Source: Hyaloraphidium curvatum (Eukaryota > Monoblepharomycota > Hyaloraphidiomycetes > Hyaloraphidiales > Hyaloraphidiaceae). Taken from it: 64,000 nucleotides of DNA. The stretch's first letter is position 1. The number at the start of each line of letters is the position of its first letter. A program made the position numbers and the translations under genes. Of this stretch, positions 20,847 through 31,640 are shown piece after piece. The notes under the pieces were generated by a model, which saw nothing but the letters and a program-made list of their open reading frames with translations, did not search any database and was not told the origin of the DNA. The stretch covers positions 124,001-188,000 of the forward strand of contig JAIVFI010000018.1 in assembly GCA_025558095.1 (NCBI GenBank). The letters run 5' to 3'.

Positions 20847-23123
20847 ATGAGCGAGAGGGGCCCTGCAGTCGGCAGCCGCGATGCGCCGCGCCGGACTTCG
20901 GTAGACGCCGCGGACTTGGCGGGGCGGCCGGCACCGCCGCCCGCCCAACCACGCGATGCGCCGCGCCGGGCTCCGGCCGACGATGCGGAGTTCGTGGAGC
21001 TGCCGCCTCCGCCGCCTGCACAGCTGCGGGATGCGGCAGATGTCGCTACGATGTCGTCGCTGAAGAAGGTCTTCCTCTTGACCGCCGTCAACTTTGGCGC
21101 TCTCACGGTCTTCCATTTCCTGTGGTTGCCGGAGCCTGTGAACAAGGCAATGTCTGTCATTGCCGCGGTGACCACTGTCCTACTGCTCGCGGCGCGCTGG
21201 GCGCTCGCTCGAGGCGAGGGAGATAGTCCGCAGCGCTTCCAACGCCGACATCGCAAGCTTGCCCAACCTCTCGTCGCTTTCGGCATGGGCATGGCCCTGG
21301 CGAACTGCTTCTTCCACCAATTCTTCATTCGGGACATGTACCAGACCAGCAACTTGCTCCTGATCACCGTCCTCGCCGGCTCTCTTTTTCTGGACATCAG
21401 GTGGCTACTTGGATTTGTCGCGACTGCGTGGGTTGGATGGCTGGCCGTCATCCTTCATTCCGATGAGCTCCATGTTCGGGTCATGGGCGTTCTCTTCCCG
21501 TCTCACGACGTTGGAACGCCAAAGTCTTTCTTCGACGGCGTGGCAGTCTGCCGAAATATCCTTTGCATCACGCACGACGCGGTCGCGACCCACTTTACCT
21601 TTGGCTTCCTCGTTGCGACCGTCATGAGCTTCCTTGTCTTCTTCTCGCGGCACGCGCTCCTCGTCACCGAGGAGCAGCTCCGGATCCGCTATGCCGAGAT
21701 GGCAGATATCGCCCGCAAAGCTTCGGCAGCAAAGTCTGACTTCTTAGCGCAGATGTCTCATGAGATTAGGACACCGATGAACGGGGTGCTTGGGTTGACG
21801 GAGGAGCTTTGCAGGTCTCCAAACATCGGCGGGGAGGACCGGGAGCTGCTGGAATCCGTTCGATCCTCGGGCGAGGCCTTGTTGGCCATTATTTCGGACA
21901 TCCTCGATTTCTCCAAGGTCTGTCATTTGCTCTCTTATGTGCAAGTGCTCCACTGACTTGCCCCATAGATCGAGGCCAACAAGATGGACATCAGTCGACA
22001 TCCATTCTCTCTTGTTCCCTCCGTAGCTGGGATCCTCAAGCCCCTGCAAGTTCGCGCGACGCTGCAGGGTCTCGACTTCCGCGTGGATGTGGCCCCCGAT
22101 GTGCCTGCCACCGTGATCGGCGACCGCCAGCGGATCGGCCAAGTTCTCATCAACCTCGTCGGCAATGCCCTCAAATTCACCCGGCGCGGCGGCATCCAAG
22201 TGTCAGTGGAAGCCGTCACTGGCAGCGCACCTTCGGGCCTCGTCAAGCTGAGGTTCACCGTCCGGGACACGGGCATCGGCATCCCCGCCGACAAGCATGA
22301 CCAGGTCTTTGTCGCCTTTCGCCAGGCGGACGGATCCATCACTCGCGAGCACGGTGGGTCGGGGCTCGGGCTCACGATCTCCAAGCGTCTGGCAGAGCTG
22401 ATGGGGGGCGAGATCGGCATTTCGTACTCGGTCGTCGGGACGGGGAGCGAGTTCTTCTTCACTGTTCTGGTGGGATTGGCAGATGACCAGGGGGCGAATC
22501 CTCCGAAGCGGGCCGAAACTTGGAACGGATTCGGGTCTTCTTCCCTCGAAACGGAGCCGCCGAGCTGCAGACCCGATTCATTTGGACTCAGAGTGACGGG
22601 CCAGATGGCGACTCGGGGTCAGGACGGGCCAGACGGCTACTTTGCTCTTGACGGGGCGGGGAGGACTCCGACGCGGACGGTGACCGGTGGCGCCATGCCG
22701 ACGCCGGATTTTGACGCTGCGAGCGATCGCCCGGCACAGCGACCGCTCAGGGTGTTAGTTGCCGAAGACAATCCCACCAACCAGATGCTTATTGCGCGGC
22801 TGCTGACCAAGGCGGGGCACTTTGTGCACATGTGCTGCGACGGCAGGGAGGCGCTGGACGCCTACTCGACAAATGGCCCGTTCGACGTGCTCATCTCGGA
22901 TCTGCAGATGCCGATCATGGGCGGCGTCGAGGCCGTCGCCCGGATCCGCGGGATGGAAAGCGACCGGCGCTTGCGGAGGCTGCCGATCATCGCGCTGACC
23001 GCGCATGCGCTGGATCGGGACAGGGAACTGTGCCTGTCGTCGGGGTTTGACGCATGGCTGCCAAAGCCGATCGCGCGAAGCGAGCTGTTCGAAACGCTGT
23101 ACCGGCTGACGATGAAGAGATGA
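20847..23123 (+). CDS. Membrane hybrid sensor histidine kinase 1
   Basis: Two exons (20847-21917, 21969-23123) give 741 aa. An N-terminal Pro/Ala-rich stretch with two RDAPRR-type repeats precedes six or so hydrophobic segments at about residues 74-270 (no extracellular sensor recognised). The HisKA box FLAQMSHEIRTPMNGVLG carries His305. The ATPase boxes are N (LINLVGNALKF), G1 (DTGIGIP), F (FVAFRQAD) and G2 (GGSGLGL). A receiver domain follows: AEDNPTNQ, the phospho-acceptor Asp in LISDLQMPIMGG, and WLPKP. It belongs to fungal two-component phosphorelays (HK to HPt to response regulator). The intron falls between DFSK and IEANK, the same place as in kinase 2 at 41576-44187, which is a paralogue. 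Confidence 0.92.
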
Positions 23124-23175
23124 CCGAGTACTTGTCCATAAGGAGATACAAAAGCATATCGACCAAAGTATAGCC

Positions 23176-26100
23176 TCACTCTTCCCCAACCCCCTCGTGA
23201 GACGGCATCGCCACCGCCTCGGGCTCGAGGAACATCAGCGGACACATGCCCACCCTGACGTCCTTCCCGTGCTCGTCGAGCAGCCAGCACTTGCCCCACC
23301 CGTCCCTGAACGCCGCGTCCACGCGCACCAGCTGCCCCGGCAGCACCGAGAGCTCGTCGTCCTCGGCCGCGTCGTACGGGCTAACGATCCTGTAGGCCGT
23401 ACCGGCGCGGACAAAGTGCGAGTACGGGTGGTCCGTGTCCGGGGATGCGTACATGGGTGTGCTTGCGTCGGGCGAGAGGGGAACTGCTGGCGAGGCAGCA
23501 GCGGCTGGCGAGGCGGGGGTTCCGGGGGAGGCGGGGGTTGCGGGCGGGACAGAAGTCGCGGGCGACGCGGTCCCGGCGATGATGGGCCAGACCGGAGTCG
23601 GGGGGTACGGCGAGGTGCCGGGCGTAAGCGGCGTCGGCTCCGAGGTCGCGGGCGATGTCGACGCCACCGCAGCCGGTGCGTGGGTGGTATCGATCGGGTC
23701 CAGCTTGGGCAGCGCAGCCTGCGCAGGAGATTGCACCGGCGCACCTCCGTCCTTCTGCTCCTCGGCAGGCGCAGCGGGGGGCGCAGGCGCGGGTGCAGGG
23801 CCGACGGTCGGAGATCCCGGCGCCCTCGCCCTCCGTCCGCTGCGTCCGCTCCTGCCGCTGCGGGTGCTCACCGCGTCCGGTCCCCCGGGCTTGCCCGAGA
23901 TCCCCGAGCGCACCGAGGTCGGGCTGCCCGGCACCGACGGGGAAACCTGCTTGCCTTCCAGCACCGGGCTCGGCGGCGGGATCTGCGGCATCACGTTCAT
24001 GTGCTTGGGGCGCACCTCCCGTCCGGGCCCCTTCTCCATGAGCGAGCTCGTGATGCGCGTCTCGGGCGGGCGGTTGAAGTAAGCGTTGTAGCCGTAGCCG
24101 TAGGGGTAGTAACCCTCCCTCGTCGGGTCGACGGACGAGGTGAGCGAGAAGGAGGAGGAGAGCTGCGAGCCGTATGTGCGCCGCGAGAGCACCGAGGAAG
24201 CGTCCGTGTCCACGCTCGCCGCGTCGGAGAAGGCCGTCTCGCTGCCGTTGGGCTGCGCCGCCGGCGGCCGCGGGCGCGGCGCCGTCGCGGGGGTCGGCGA
24301 GCCGGCCTTGTCCCGGGGCTTGGGGATCCCCAGCGCCTCCTTGAGGTCCTCCACCTCGGCGGCCTCGGGCTCGCCGACCGAGGCGTCAGAACTGCGCGAG
24401 TGCCGCACGCCCGCATACACCAATCCGGCAGCCAGCGCGACGGCGGCGCAGGAGCCGACGACTATGCCGGCGATCATCCCCGCGCTGGGCCCCTCGGCAG
24501 GGGGCGGCGGCGCGCCCTCGCTGGGGAGCCCCAGCACGGTCCAACCGTCGCTTCCTGCGTCGTCGCAGTCGCCGATCGTCACGGCACCCAGGGGCCGCGA
24601 TGCATTGGGCAGCACGAGGCAGGAATGCGTGAGGTGCGCCGAGACGATCTTCGTCACATTGACGGGCGGCGATGCCGCACGCAGCGGCCCGAGCGTCTTG
24701 TCCGACGAGATGTTGTAGATGGACCACCAAGGGAAATAGGTGAGGTCCGAGAGGTTGTTGAACTGCCGCCGGGTAAAGCCGAGGGCGCGCAGGGAGTCGT
24801 ATGCCCGTGGCCCGCGATCGACCCCAGCGACGTCCGTGCCCTCGATCCCGGCAGCCTCCTCGTCGGGCACCCAGCGCCGCACGAGCTGCCCGTCCCTAGT
24901 CCGCTTGACCGTCGCGCACGGCACGACGGCGGGATCCGACCACCCCTTGAGCACCGAGAGGCACCCGTCCTGCCCCCCGCCCAGATCGAGCAGCAGGAAC
25001 ACGCCGCACGCCGTGCCGCCCCCGGGGCATCGCACGCGGTAGAGCCCCGCCGAGGTCGACGACATGGAGCAGCTGATGCCCGAGCACAGCAGCCCCGCGG
25101 GCCCGAAGGACGCCTTGGTCCCGAGCTGCACCACGGTCGCGTCGGGCATGGCGAGAGGCGTCGCTTCTGCGGGTAGGTACGGGCCCTCGGTCGGCATGGG
25201 GACGAACGAGGTGGTCAGGGTCACCGGGACGGGCCGGTCGATGATGCACCAGAGGCCCGAGCCCGCGGCGCAAGCCGTGTCGTTGGGCTGGCGTCCGGCC
25301 GTGTTGACCTCTGCGTAGGCGGCGCCGAAAGTCTCGGCGCACTGCACGTCCGCCTGCTCCGTGTTGTTGACGGAGAAGCAGCCGGCGAAGCGCCACTCCT
25401 GCTCCGACCCGGGGACGGGGCTGGCCGGTAGGAAGGTGGCAACCGGTGTGGTCGTGGCCGGCCCGGCGGTCCGCGACACGGTCGACGTTCGCGGCGGGCA
25501 GATGGGCAGGTTGCGCGAGCACGGCACGTCCATGTTGTCGGGAAACACGGCGTCGGCGTGCACGCAGACGTTGTTGTTGTCGAACCTGCAAGTCCGGAGG
25601 GAAGACGGGACGGCAGGGATCGGGCCCGTCAGCTGGTTGCCCGACAGGTCCAGGATGGCCAGTTTGGTCATGCCGCGCAGGTCCTGCGGCACGATGCCGG
25701 TGAGCTTGTTGCCCGCCAGCCGCAGCTCCTGTATGGTTGCCCAAGAAGTCATCCAGTCGGGGAAGGTGGTGGTGATTGCGAGGCAGCGCTCGATCTTGAG
25801 CGAGCGCAGGAAGGGGAGCGAGTCGCGCAGGGAGCGGTCGATGAACTTGATGCGGTTGTCGTCGCTCCAGGTGAACGAGACGACGTGGTCGTTCTCGCAG
25901 GCCACCTGGCGGATGACGCCGCGCTCGGGAATGGACAGGCTGAAGGTGCAGCAGTCCATGCTCGGGCCCCAGCCGGTGCCCGCCGAAATCGGCACGCCCA
26001 TGCTGAGCAGCGCATAGTGGATAGCTGGTCGAACGGTAGCGCAGGGAGAGGCGTTGGGCGGGTCCGGGCACGGGGGCGACAGCGCAAGGCCACCCGGTCC

Positions 26101-26256
26101 GGGGACGGGCCAACGGTCAGCTTTGCGCACTCAGGGCGATTCCGCACGGCTCCCACCGTCGCATTCGGCCTTCGGATGGGCGGCGGCGCCGGGCAGCGCG
26201 GCGAGGGCGGCGGCCGCGAGCAGCGCCGCCAGCGCGGGCCGCCGGAGCGGCCGCAT
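23176..26256 (-). CDS. LRR receptor-like single-pass membrane protein with C-terminal SH3 domain
   Basis: Two exons (26157-26256, 23176-26024) give 982 aa. Exon 1 encodes a signal peptide (MRPLRRPALAALLAAAALAAL). The ectodomain starts with an LRR N-terminal-cap-like part (GPSMDCCTF) and a few LRRs (LRLAGNKLTGIVPQDL, LAILDLSGNQLTGPIP). It then has a Cys-rich and Thr/Pro-rich stalk to about residue 540. One membrane helix follows (MIAGIVVGSCAAVALAAGLV). The roughly 390-residue cytoplasmic tail is Ser/Pro-rich with SGRSGR repeats and ends in an SH3 domain (YRIVSPYDAAEDDELSVLPG ... DGWGKCWLLD). The layout resembles the receptor-like LRR-SH3 proteins described in chytrid-like fungi. An SH3 tail would couple an outside signal to actin or kinase modules. 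Ligand unknown. The 132-nt intron is longer than its neighbours. Confidence 0.85.
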
Positions 26257-26853
26257 GGCGCGGCGAGCCGTCGGGGACGCCCGCAAACCCGCGGGCGCTG
26301 ACGGGCGACGCTGAGATGCGCGCGGCGGGCCGGCGCAGTCAACGATGGAGGAGGAGGAGAGGGACAGAGCGGCAAGGTCGAACCCCCGCCGGCAAGGCTG
26401 AGCGAGACCCGCTTGCCAAAAGCCAAAAGCGACAAATGTCGCCCGGCGTGCACCACCCCGGGCCAAAGGGCACGATAACGCGCCAAAGGCATCCAGAAGA
26501 ATGAATTGAATGGATGTGGATCGATCGCGGGGCATGCAGAGGGGATTCGACGAGAGTCGTCTGAAGGACTGGAACGGCAGATCGGCGAGCGCTCCAAAGA
26601 TGGGAAAGGGGCAACGTGCAGCGAAACAACTGCCAAATGCTCCACGGGAATTCAACCATCTAGACGGAGAGACACTTCCGAAGGCGCCGCTTTGCGGGAT
26701 TGGGTGTGGGAGCGTGGATTCATCTGGCGCGGGTATGAAAGTCACGGGGGACCGAGGGCTTCAAGGCAAAGTGGGCAGCGCCGTTTCCTCGCATCTGTGA
26801 CGTAGCTTACCGCTATGTGGCGGTCGAAGGATCGACAAGGCGAGCACGAGTTA
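26257..26853. other. Intergenic region upstream of the LRR-SH3 gene
   Basis: About 600 bp between two minus-strand genes. Several short frames exist, none with a motif or splice support. It should contain the LRR-SH3 promoter and the 3' end of the small gene at 26854-27153. Confidence 0.4.
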
Positions 26854-27153
26854 TCAAGCCAAAGTCTCGGGAGGCAAGGCGCCCAAATCCCGCGACTGCC
26901 GCGACGGTTTGCCGCAGCCGTAGCAGGGCCAGGATTCGTCCAGCCGCGGGATGGCGGCGTCGTCCGAGATGCGGCTCGACTCGTCGTGATAGTAACGGTA
27001 CGCCGCATTGTCGTTCCGGTCGATGGAAGGCGGGGGTTGGGCACAGGTGCCCGAGGCAGGAATGTCGAGGAAAGTGCCCGGCTTGCCCGCCCGCTCATCG
27101 TAAACGCGGACCTTGCCGACGAGGCGGAGCTGCGCTGGCACCTTTCGACTCAT
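26854..27153 (-). CDS. Small hypothetical protein with a CxxC motif
   Basis: Single exon of 99 aa starting at an ATG (27153). The sequence is hydrophilic, with RVYDERAGKPGTFLDIP near the start and a single CYGCGKP motif at about residue 76. I recognise no family. It is transcribed divergently from the dehydrogenase at 27362 across about 210 bp. Support is limited to an ATG-initiated frame with a reasonable amino-acid mix; it could be part of a longer spliced gene. Confidence 0.4.
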   Translation of the reverse strand: MSRKVPAQLRLVGKVRVYDERAGKPGTFLDIPASGTCAQPPPSIDRNDNAAYRYYHDESSRISDDAAIPRLDESWPCYGCGKPSRQSRDLGALPPETLA

Positions 27154-27361
27154 TTGTCCGCTGCCCTAGCGAGCTCACACAGCGACGTCGGCACGCGTTG
27201 GCGGCCTCCTTCGATCTAATAGCGATTCGAAGGGTTTGGGCGCCACAGGAATAAACATCGCGGAGACGTCTCCCCTGGCTATCTGAGCGCTAGAAGACGG
27301 AAGAGACTTTTTCGAAGCGCGCATCGCCTTATTGACGGCACTCGAGGGGCAAGAAAACGCG

Positions 27362-28629
27362 ATGGTGGCGTCCCCCGAGCGACGCGCAGCCTCCCGAAAA
27401 CTCAACGTCTCCCACCCCATGGCTCCATCCTTCTTGACTGCAGAAAGCTGTCGTGCTCCCGAAGAAGGGCGGTCCGTTCGAGATCGGCACTCATGCAAAG
27501 CCGACGCCCGGGAAAGGCGAGCTGTTGGTCAAGGTGTGGTCGTTCGTCGCGATGGAGGTGACGTTCGCCCATCTCCGGCGTTCATTGTAGACGGTCGCGT
27601 CGGCGCTGAATCCGGTGGACTGGAAGATCGGCAAGTTCGGCGCCTTCAACCCCAAGTACCCCGCTGTCCTGGGCTGCGACGTGTCCGGGATCGTCGAGGC
27701 CGCGCCGGAGGGATCCTCGTTCATGAAGGGCGATGAAGTGCTGAGCTTCGTCCGCATTGCGGCGCCGGGGTACGGGAGCTTCGGAGAGTACACGCTTACG
27801 GTGGAAGGCGCCACGGTCAAGAAGCCCAAGGCGAGTTCTTCCCCGAAAGCAGCCGGACCTCGCCTTCACACTGAACATTGCCGTCCGCAGAACCTCACGC
27901 ACGTCCAGGCCGCCGCCGTGCCCCTGGGTCTCATCACCGCCGCCTGGGCGCTGTTCCAGGACCTCGGCATCCCCTTGCCGAGCGACAAGTCCTCCCCGCG
28001 CCCGTCGTCGATCCTCATCTGGGGCGCGTCGAGCTCGATCGGCTCGTTCGCCGTGCAGCTCGCCCGGCTCACGGGCATCAAGAAGATCGTCGCCGTTTGC
28101 GGAGCCAAGAACGTCGGCCTTGTTGAGAAGCTGGGCGCGACGGATGTCATCTCGCATACGGGGCAGTCGGTCGACGCGGTCGCGGCCAAGGTCAAGGCGG
28201 CGGTCGGGAGCGACTTGCACCATTCATTCGACGCCGTCTCGCCGGCCACGGCTGCCGCTTGCGTCGCCTGGTGGGTCTTTCAGTTTGATGCTGGAAGGCA
28301 CCATCTGAAACCTCGGATTCAGCATGAACCCGTCGAATTCTACCATCTCCTGCGCGGCCGGCCCTCCCTCGCCCAAGCCGGCAGCCGGCATCACGGTCCG
28401 CAACACGGCCTCCATGGGCATCTTCTCGCCCAAGAAGGCCGCCTGGGCGCACGACGCATGGCTCGAGTTCGCGGACCTGCTCGGATCGGGGAAGCTTGCC
28501 GTGAGCCCGGGCGTCATTGAGGTGAAAGGATACGAGGGCATCCTGGAGGGGCTCAAGAAGCTGGAGAAGGGCGACGTGAGCGGCGAGAAGATCGTGGCGG
28601 TTTTGGACGAGGCGAGGGCGAAGCTCTAG
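27362..28629 (+). CDS. Zinc-type alcohol dehydrogenase-like / enoyl reductase-like MDR protein
   Basis: Five exons (27362-27406, 27444-27533, 27591-27830, 27891-28270, 28323-28629) give 353 aa. Medium-chain dehydrogenase features are: GKGELLVKTVASALNPVDWK, the YPAVLGCDVSGIVEA core, KNLTHVQAAAVPLGLITAAW, and the Rossmann nucleotide-binding loop ILIWGASSSIGSFAVQLA with LGATDVISH. This is the fungal toxD/zinc-binding ADH-like group, NADPH-dependent oxidoreductases that often act on enones or in secondary metabolism. The usual catalytic zinc Cys/His set is not evident, so it is probably zinc-free. Intron 27831-27890 is GC-AG. The first exon and its 37-nt intron are the weakest part of the model; the second exon on is firm. 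Confidence 0.8.
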
Positions 28630-28666
28630 CTTCGATGTGCGAAGATGCTGAACACGGCACAAGTCT

Positions 28667-29603
28667 CTACTTTTTCATTAGTTCGCAGTGAACGCGGCGA
28701 ATCTGGCCCATCCGCAACAGAGCACATCCCTGCGAGGAAGTGATCGTCAATTTGCGAAGACGGAATGGCACATCGAACCCAACCAAAAGCACCGACTGGT
28801 CATCGTTGCTATCCTTCTCTGATGCCCTCGGAGCTGTCTTTCTCAAAGTATCCGCCCAGGCCGCGAAGTCCTCGTCCGAAGAGTTGATGGCGTCGGCCCA
28901 GCACAACTCGTAGTCCGGATAATGACGCCAGACCCAGTTGCCGAGATCGGGCCACCCCTCGAAGAACTCTCGGATGCTATCCGACGGCCTATCCACCTTG
29001 TTGCGAAGTTCTTCAGCATGGTAGACCATCCGCCGGCGAAACGCAGCATCCGAATCCTCGAAATGGATGGCTGTCGCTTCCGCCTCCTCCTCCGCCTCCT
29101 CTTCCTCCTCTTCCTCTTCTTCTTCTTCTTCTTCTTCTCCCTGGCTGTCTTGATCTTTGTCGCTGTCCTCAGCAGTTGCCTGTATCACGTCCGGCTTTTC
29201 CAATCCGAGGTCGATGCCGTAGAACGCCTCGTCCGCCTCCAGCCTGGCTTTCTCATCCGTGCCCATCTTCTCAAGTTGCTCGTAGGGCGGCTCATAGCCC
29301 CTCAATACCAGATCGAAGACCGCAGCGAAGATAGCGGGGTCACGGTCGAGGTCGTATCGCAGCGGCAGGGCAGGCTTCCCCTCGTTCAGGCCTCCGGACC
29401 CAAAGTGCTTCGCAAACACCGAAGATGGAGCGTGGGCAACGATGTTGCTCCTGATGTAGTTGAAGGACTTGACGCTCTGCTTCTTCGCAACGCGTGCGCA
29501 AACTCAGTGTTCTGCCCATTCAGCCGGAGAGCAGCCCCACCTGAACGAAGCGCACAGAGACTACATCGCCGCCGGGGTCCGACGGCCCCGTTTCGTCTGC
29601 CAT
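28667..29603 (-). CDS. T1/BTB (KCTD-like) domain protein, copy 1
   Basis: Three exons (29541-29603, 28784-29482, 28667-28729) give 274 aa. The first 120 residues fit a T1-type BTB/POZ domain: VVSVRFVQ, KSFNYIRSNIVAHA, SVFAKHF, then YDLDRDPAIFAAVFDLVLRGYEPP and EAFYGIDLGL. A poly-Glu tract follows, then a region with CWADAINSSDEDFAAW and a short ending GCALLRMGQIRRV. T1/KCTD domains tetramerise and serve as cullin-3 adaptors or channel assembly domains; no channel or kelch part is present here. It is a tandem paralogue of the gene at 29872-30814, with the same two intron positions. The second intron is 54 nt and therefore in frame if retained. Confidence 0.75.
29080..29140. repeat. CTC/TTC microsatellite encoding poly-Glu (minus strand)
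   Basis: Trinucleotide-rich run of CTC/CTT units inside exon 2 of T1/BTB copy 1. On the minus strand it encodes about 16 consecutive Glu residues plus Ala/Glu flanks. A matching tract occurs in the tandem paralogue. Confidence 0.9.
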
Positions 29604-29871
29604 TTTGAGGCCAACGGGTCGGAATTGGAATTTGCAGGATGAGGTCAGCGGTGCCTCGATGACTGTCCCCTAGGCAACGAACGCACTCCCCACCCTTCAC
29701 AGACGCTAGCAGCTGATTCGGATAAACGCCGAGCCTCGAAATTCAATTTAAAGCATAGGAGAGTCGCAGCGACCAACGCCAACCGACAAAGTGCAATCAT
29801 CTTTTCAAGAATCCTACATGATCAGAATCGTCCGCCCGAAGACATCTGTTCATCGAAGCCTGCAGCGATAT

Positions 29872-30814
29872 CTACTTCTTGGCGTTTGCAGCAGCAAGGA
29901 CCCGGCGAATCTGGGCGATGCGCAGGAGAGCGCAACCCTGCAGGGTGAAACGTCAGAGACTGATACAGCAACCAGATAGCCTCCGCCGTCACAAACCAAT
30001 GCCACGGACGCCTCCTCCGCGCCATCCGGGGTATCATCGCGCGGGAGATCGAGCCGTATCGACTTCCGCAAGCTCTCCGCCCAAGCCTCAAAGTCCTTGT
30101 CGTTCGACGCCATGATGTCAGCCCAGCAGAGATCGGGGTCGAACTGCTGCGCCCAAGGACGGAGTCCGGGAGATTCCACCATGAAAGGCCAAAGCTCCTG
30201 CAGCGGGTCACCGTAACCGCGGAGGAGCTCGGAGTCAAACTGGGACATTCGGGAGTTGAGGCGGCGCTTGGCGGCGGCGATTTGCGGCGGGTCGTCGTCC
30301 TCCTCTTCCTCTTCCTCTTCTTCTTTTTCCTCCTCCTCCTCCTCCTCCTCTTCTTCCTCTGCAGTGTCCATGTCCTTGGCGTCAGCATCGGCCTCCTCCT
30401 CCAGCCCGAGATCGATCCCGTAGAAGTCCTCGTCCGCCCGCAGCTTCGCCCTCTCGTCCGCCCCAAGCTTTCCCAGCCGTTCGTACGGTGGCTCGTACCC
30501 GCGAAGCACGGGGTCGAACGCCATCCCGAACAGAGACGCGTCGCGGTCCAGGGCATAGTCAGACGGGAGGGACGCTTTCCCCGCGTTCACGCCCCCGGGG
30601 GCGAAATGCTTGGCAAAGACGGAGCCAGACGCGTGGGCGATGACGTTGCTCCGGATGTAGTTGAAGGTTTTGGAGCCCTTCGTGCCGTTCTGCGGTCAGC
30701 CTGGTGCGTCCGGGGCCGGCGGGGGAGGCACACCTGGACGAAGCGCACGGTGACGACATCGCTGCCGCCGTCCGGCTGGGAAGACTCGGACACTTGGAAC
30801 TGCGATTTGGACAT
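29872..30814 (-). CDS. T1/BTB (KCTD-like) domain protein, copy 2
   Basis: Three exons (30734-30814, 29997-30689, 29872-29937) give 279 aa. Same plan as copy 1: DVVTVRFVQ at the exon 1 end, KTFNYIRSNVIAHASGSVFAKHF, YALDRDASLFGMAFDPVLRG, EDFYGIDLGLEEEA, an acidic Glu/Asp run, DLCWADIMASNDKDFEAW, and the ending GCALLRIAQIRRVLAAANAKK. The second intron (29938-29996; donor GTTTGT, branch CTGAC, acceptor CTGCAG) must be removed for the C-terminus to align with copy 1, which supports both models. Probably a protein-protein adaptor. Function unknown. Upstream it faces the alpha/beta hydrolase gene across about 130 bp. Confidence 0.75.
30294..30360. repeat. CTC/TTC microsatellite encoding acidic run (minus strand)
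   Basis: Trinucleotide repeat inside copy 2 of the T1/BTB pair; on the minus strand it encodes Glu runs interrupted by one Lys. It parallels the repeat at 29080-29140 but is not identical, so lengths have drifted since duplication. Confidence 0.9.
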
Positions 30815-30948
30815 TTTCCGGCCCCGAGCTCGGTGCTCAGGCCTGGGTTCCAAGCGACGCGCGGTTCTGATCGGACGCGTCGCACTGCGCGCGAGTGAAG
30901 CACCCCCAGTTCCGCACGTGCAAACGCGTCCCCGACCGCCGCACGACG

Positions 30949-31585
30949 ATGCCTTCCGCATCACGAAAGCCCATACGCGTGGGCTACCTCCACGGCCGCG
31001 GGTCGACCGCCGAGACCAACAAAGCGACCTTCCTCCGGGACTACCGCGACCCCGAGACAGGGGAACCCGCGTTCGAGGTCGTCGCCGAGACGTACGCGAC
31101 GGATTCGCTCAAGGATGCCGTGGAGTGGGCGGACGGGTGGCTCGAACGGGCGGGGAAGCTGGACGTGCTCGCCGGGTCGTCGTTCGGGGGCGCGGTGGCG
31201 GTGCATCTTCTGAGGAGGTCGGTGTGCCGTTCAGTGCGGCGCATGAAGCACGGGGACTCAGGCTGCGACGCGTTTCAGGGGCGCATGGACGGGGCCGACC
31301 CTCTTGCTCGCGCAAGCATACACACTTTACACGGGGGAGCGGAAAACCCTCGCCGAGGGCCTTCCTCCGGGCCGCACGGTCACCCTGATCCACGGAACCG
31401 TGGATTCTATCGTGCCGTGCTCGGGCTCGCGCGTCCTGGCGACGACGGGGACCCCAGAAACGGTGCAACTGGTCGAGATCGAGGACGAGCACCGGCTGGA
31501 GAAGCTCACGGGGGAGCTGGCGCCGGTCTACGTGGATGCGGTCGTGGAGCTGGCGAGGGCGGGCGGCTGGAGTCCGGATCCGTGA
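30949..31585 (+). CDS. Small alpha/beta hydrolase (YqiA/UPF0227-like esterase)
   Basis: Two exons (30949-31217, 31279-31585) give 191 aa. VGYLHGRGSTAETNK is the oxyanion-hole segment, GSSFGGAVAVHLL the nucleophile elbow (Ser with GSSFGG), HGTVDSIVPCSGS carries the acid Asp, and EIEDEHRLEK the catalytic His. Removing the 61-nt intron joins LLRR to GAWTGPTLLLAQAYTLY, which lacks a frame otherwise. Length and layout match bacterial YqiA/YcfP-type esterases rather than larger fungal lipases, a family recollection rather than a search result. It is probably cytosolic; substrate unknown. Confidence 0.75.
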
Positions 31586-31640
31586 TGGAAAGACCAAGAA
31601 TGTTATCGTCAGAACAAGAGAATCCTTCACACCCGATGTG

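Noticed and set aside
23197-25176. 659-codon plus-strand frame
   Set aside because: Antisense to the LRR-SH3 gene and composed of Arg/Gly/His low complexity.
28667-30814. Smi1/Knr4-type proteins
   Set aside because: The first reading of the acidic-tract proteins suggested this, but the DRDP..F....L..GY pattern and N-terminal strand fit T1/BTB domains better.
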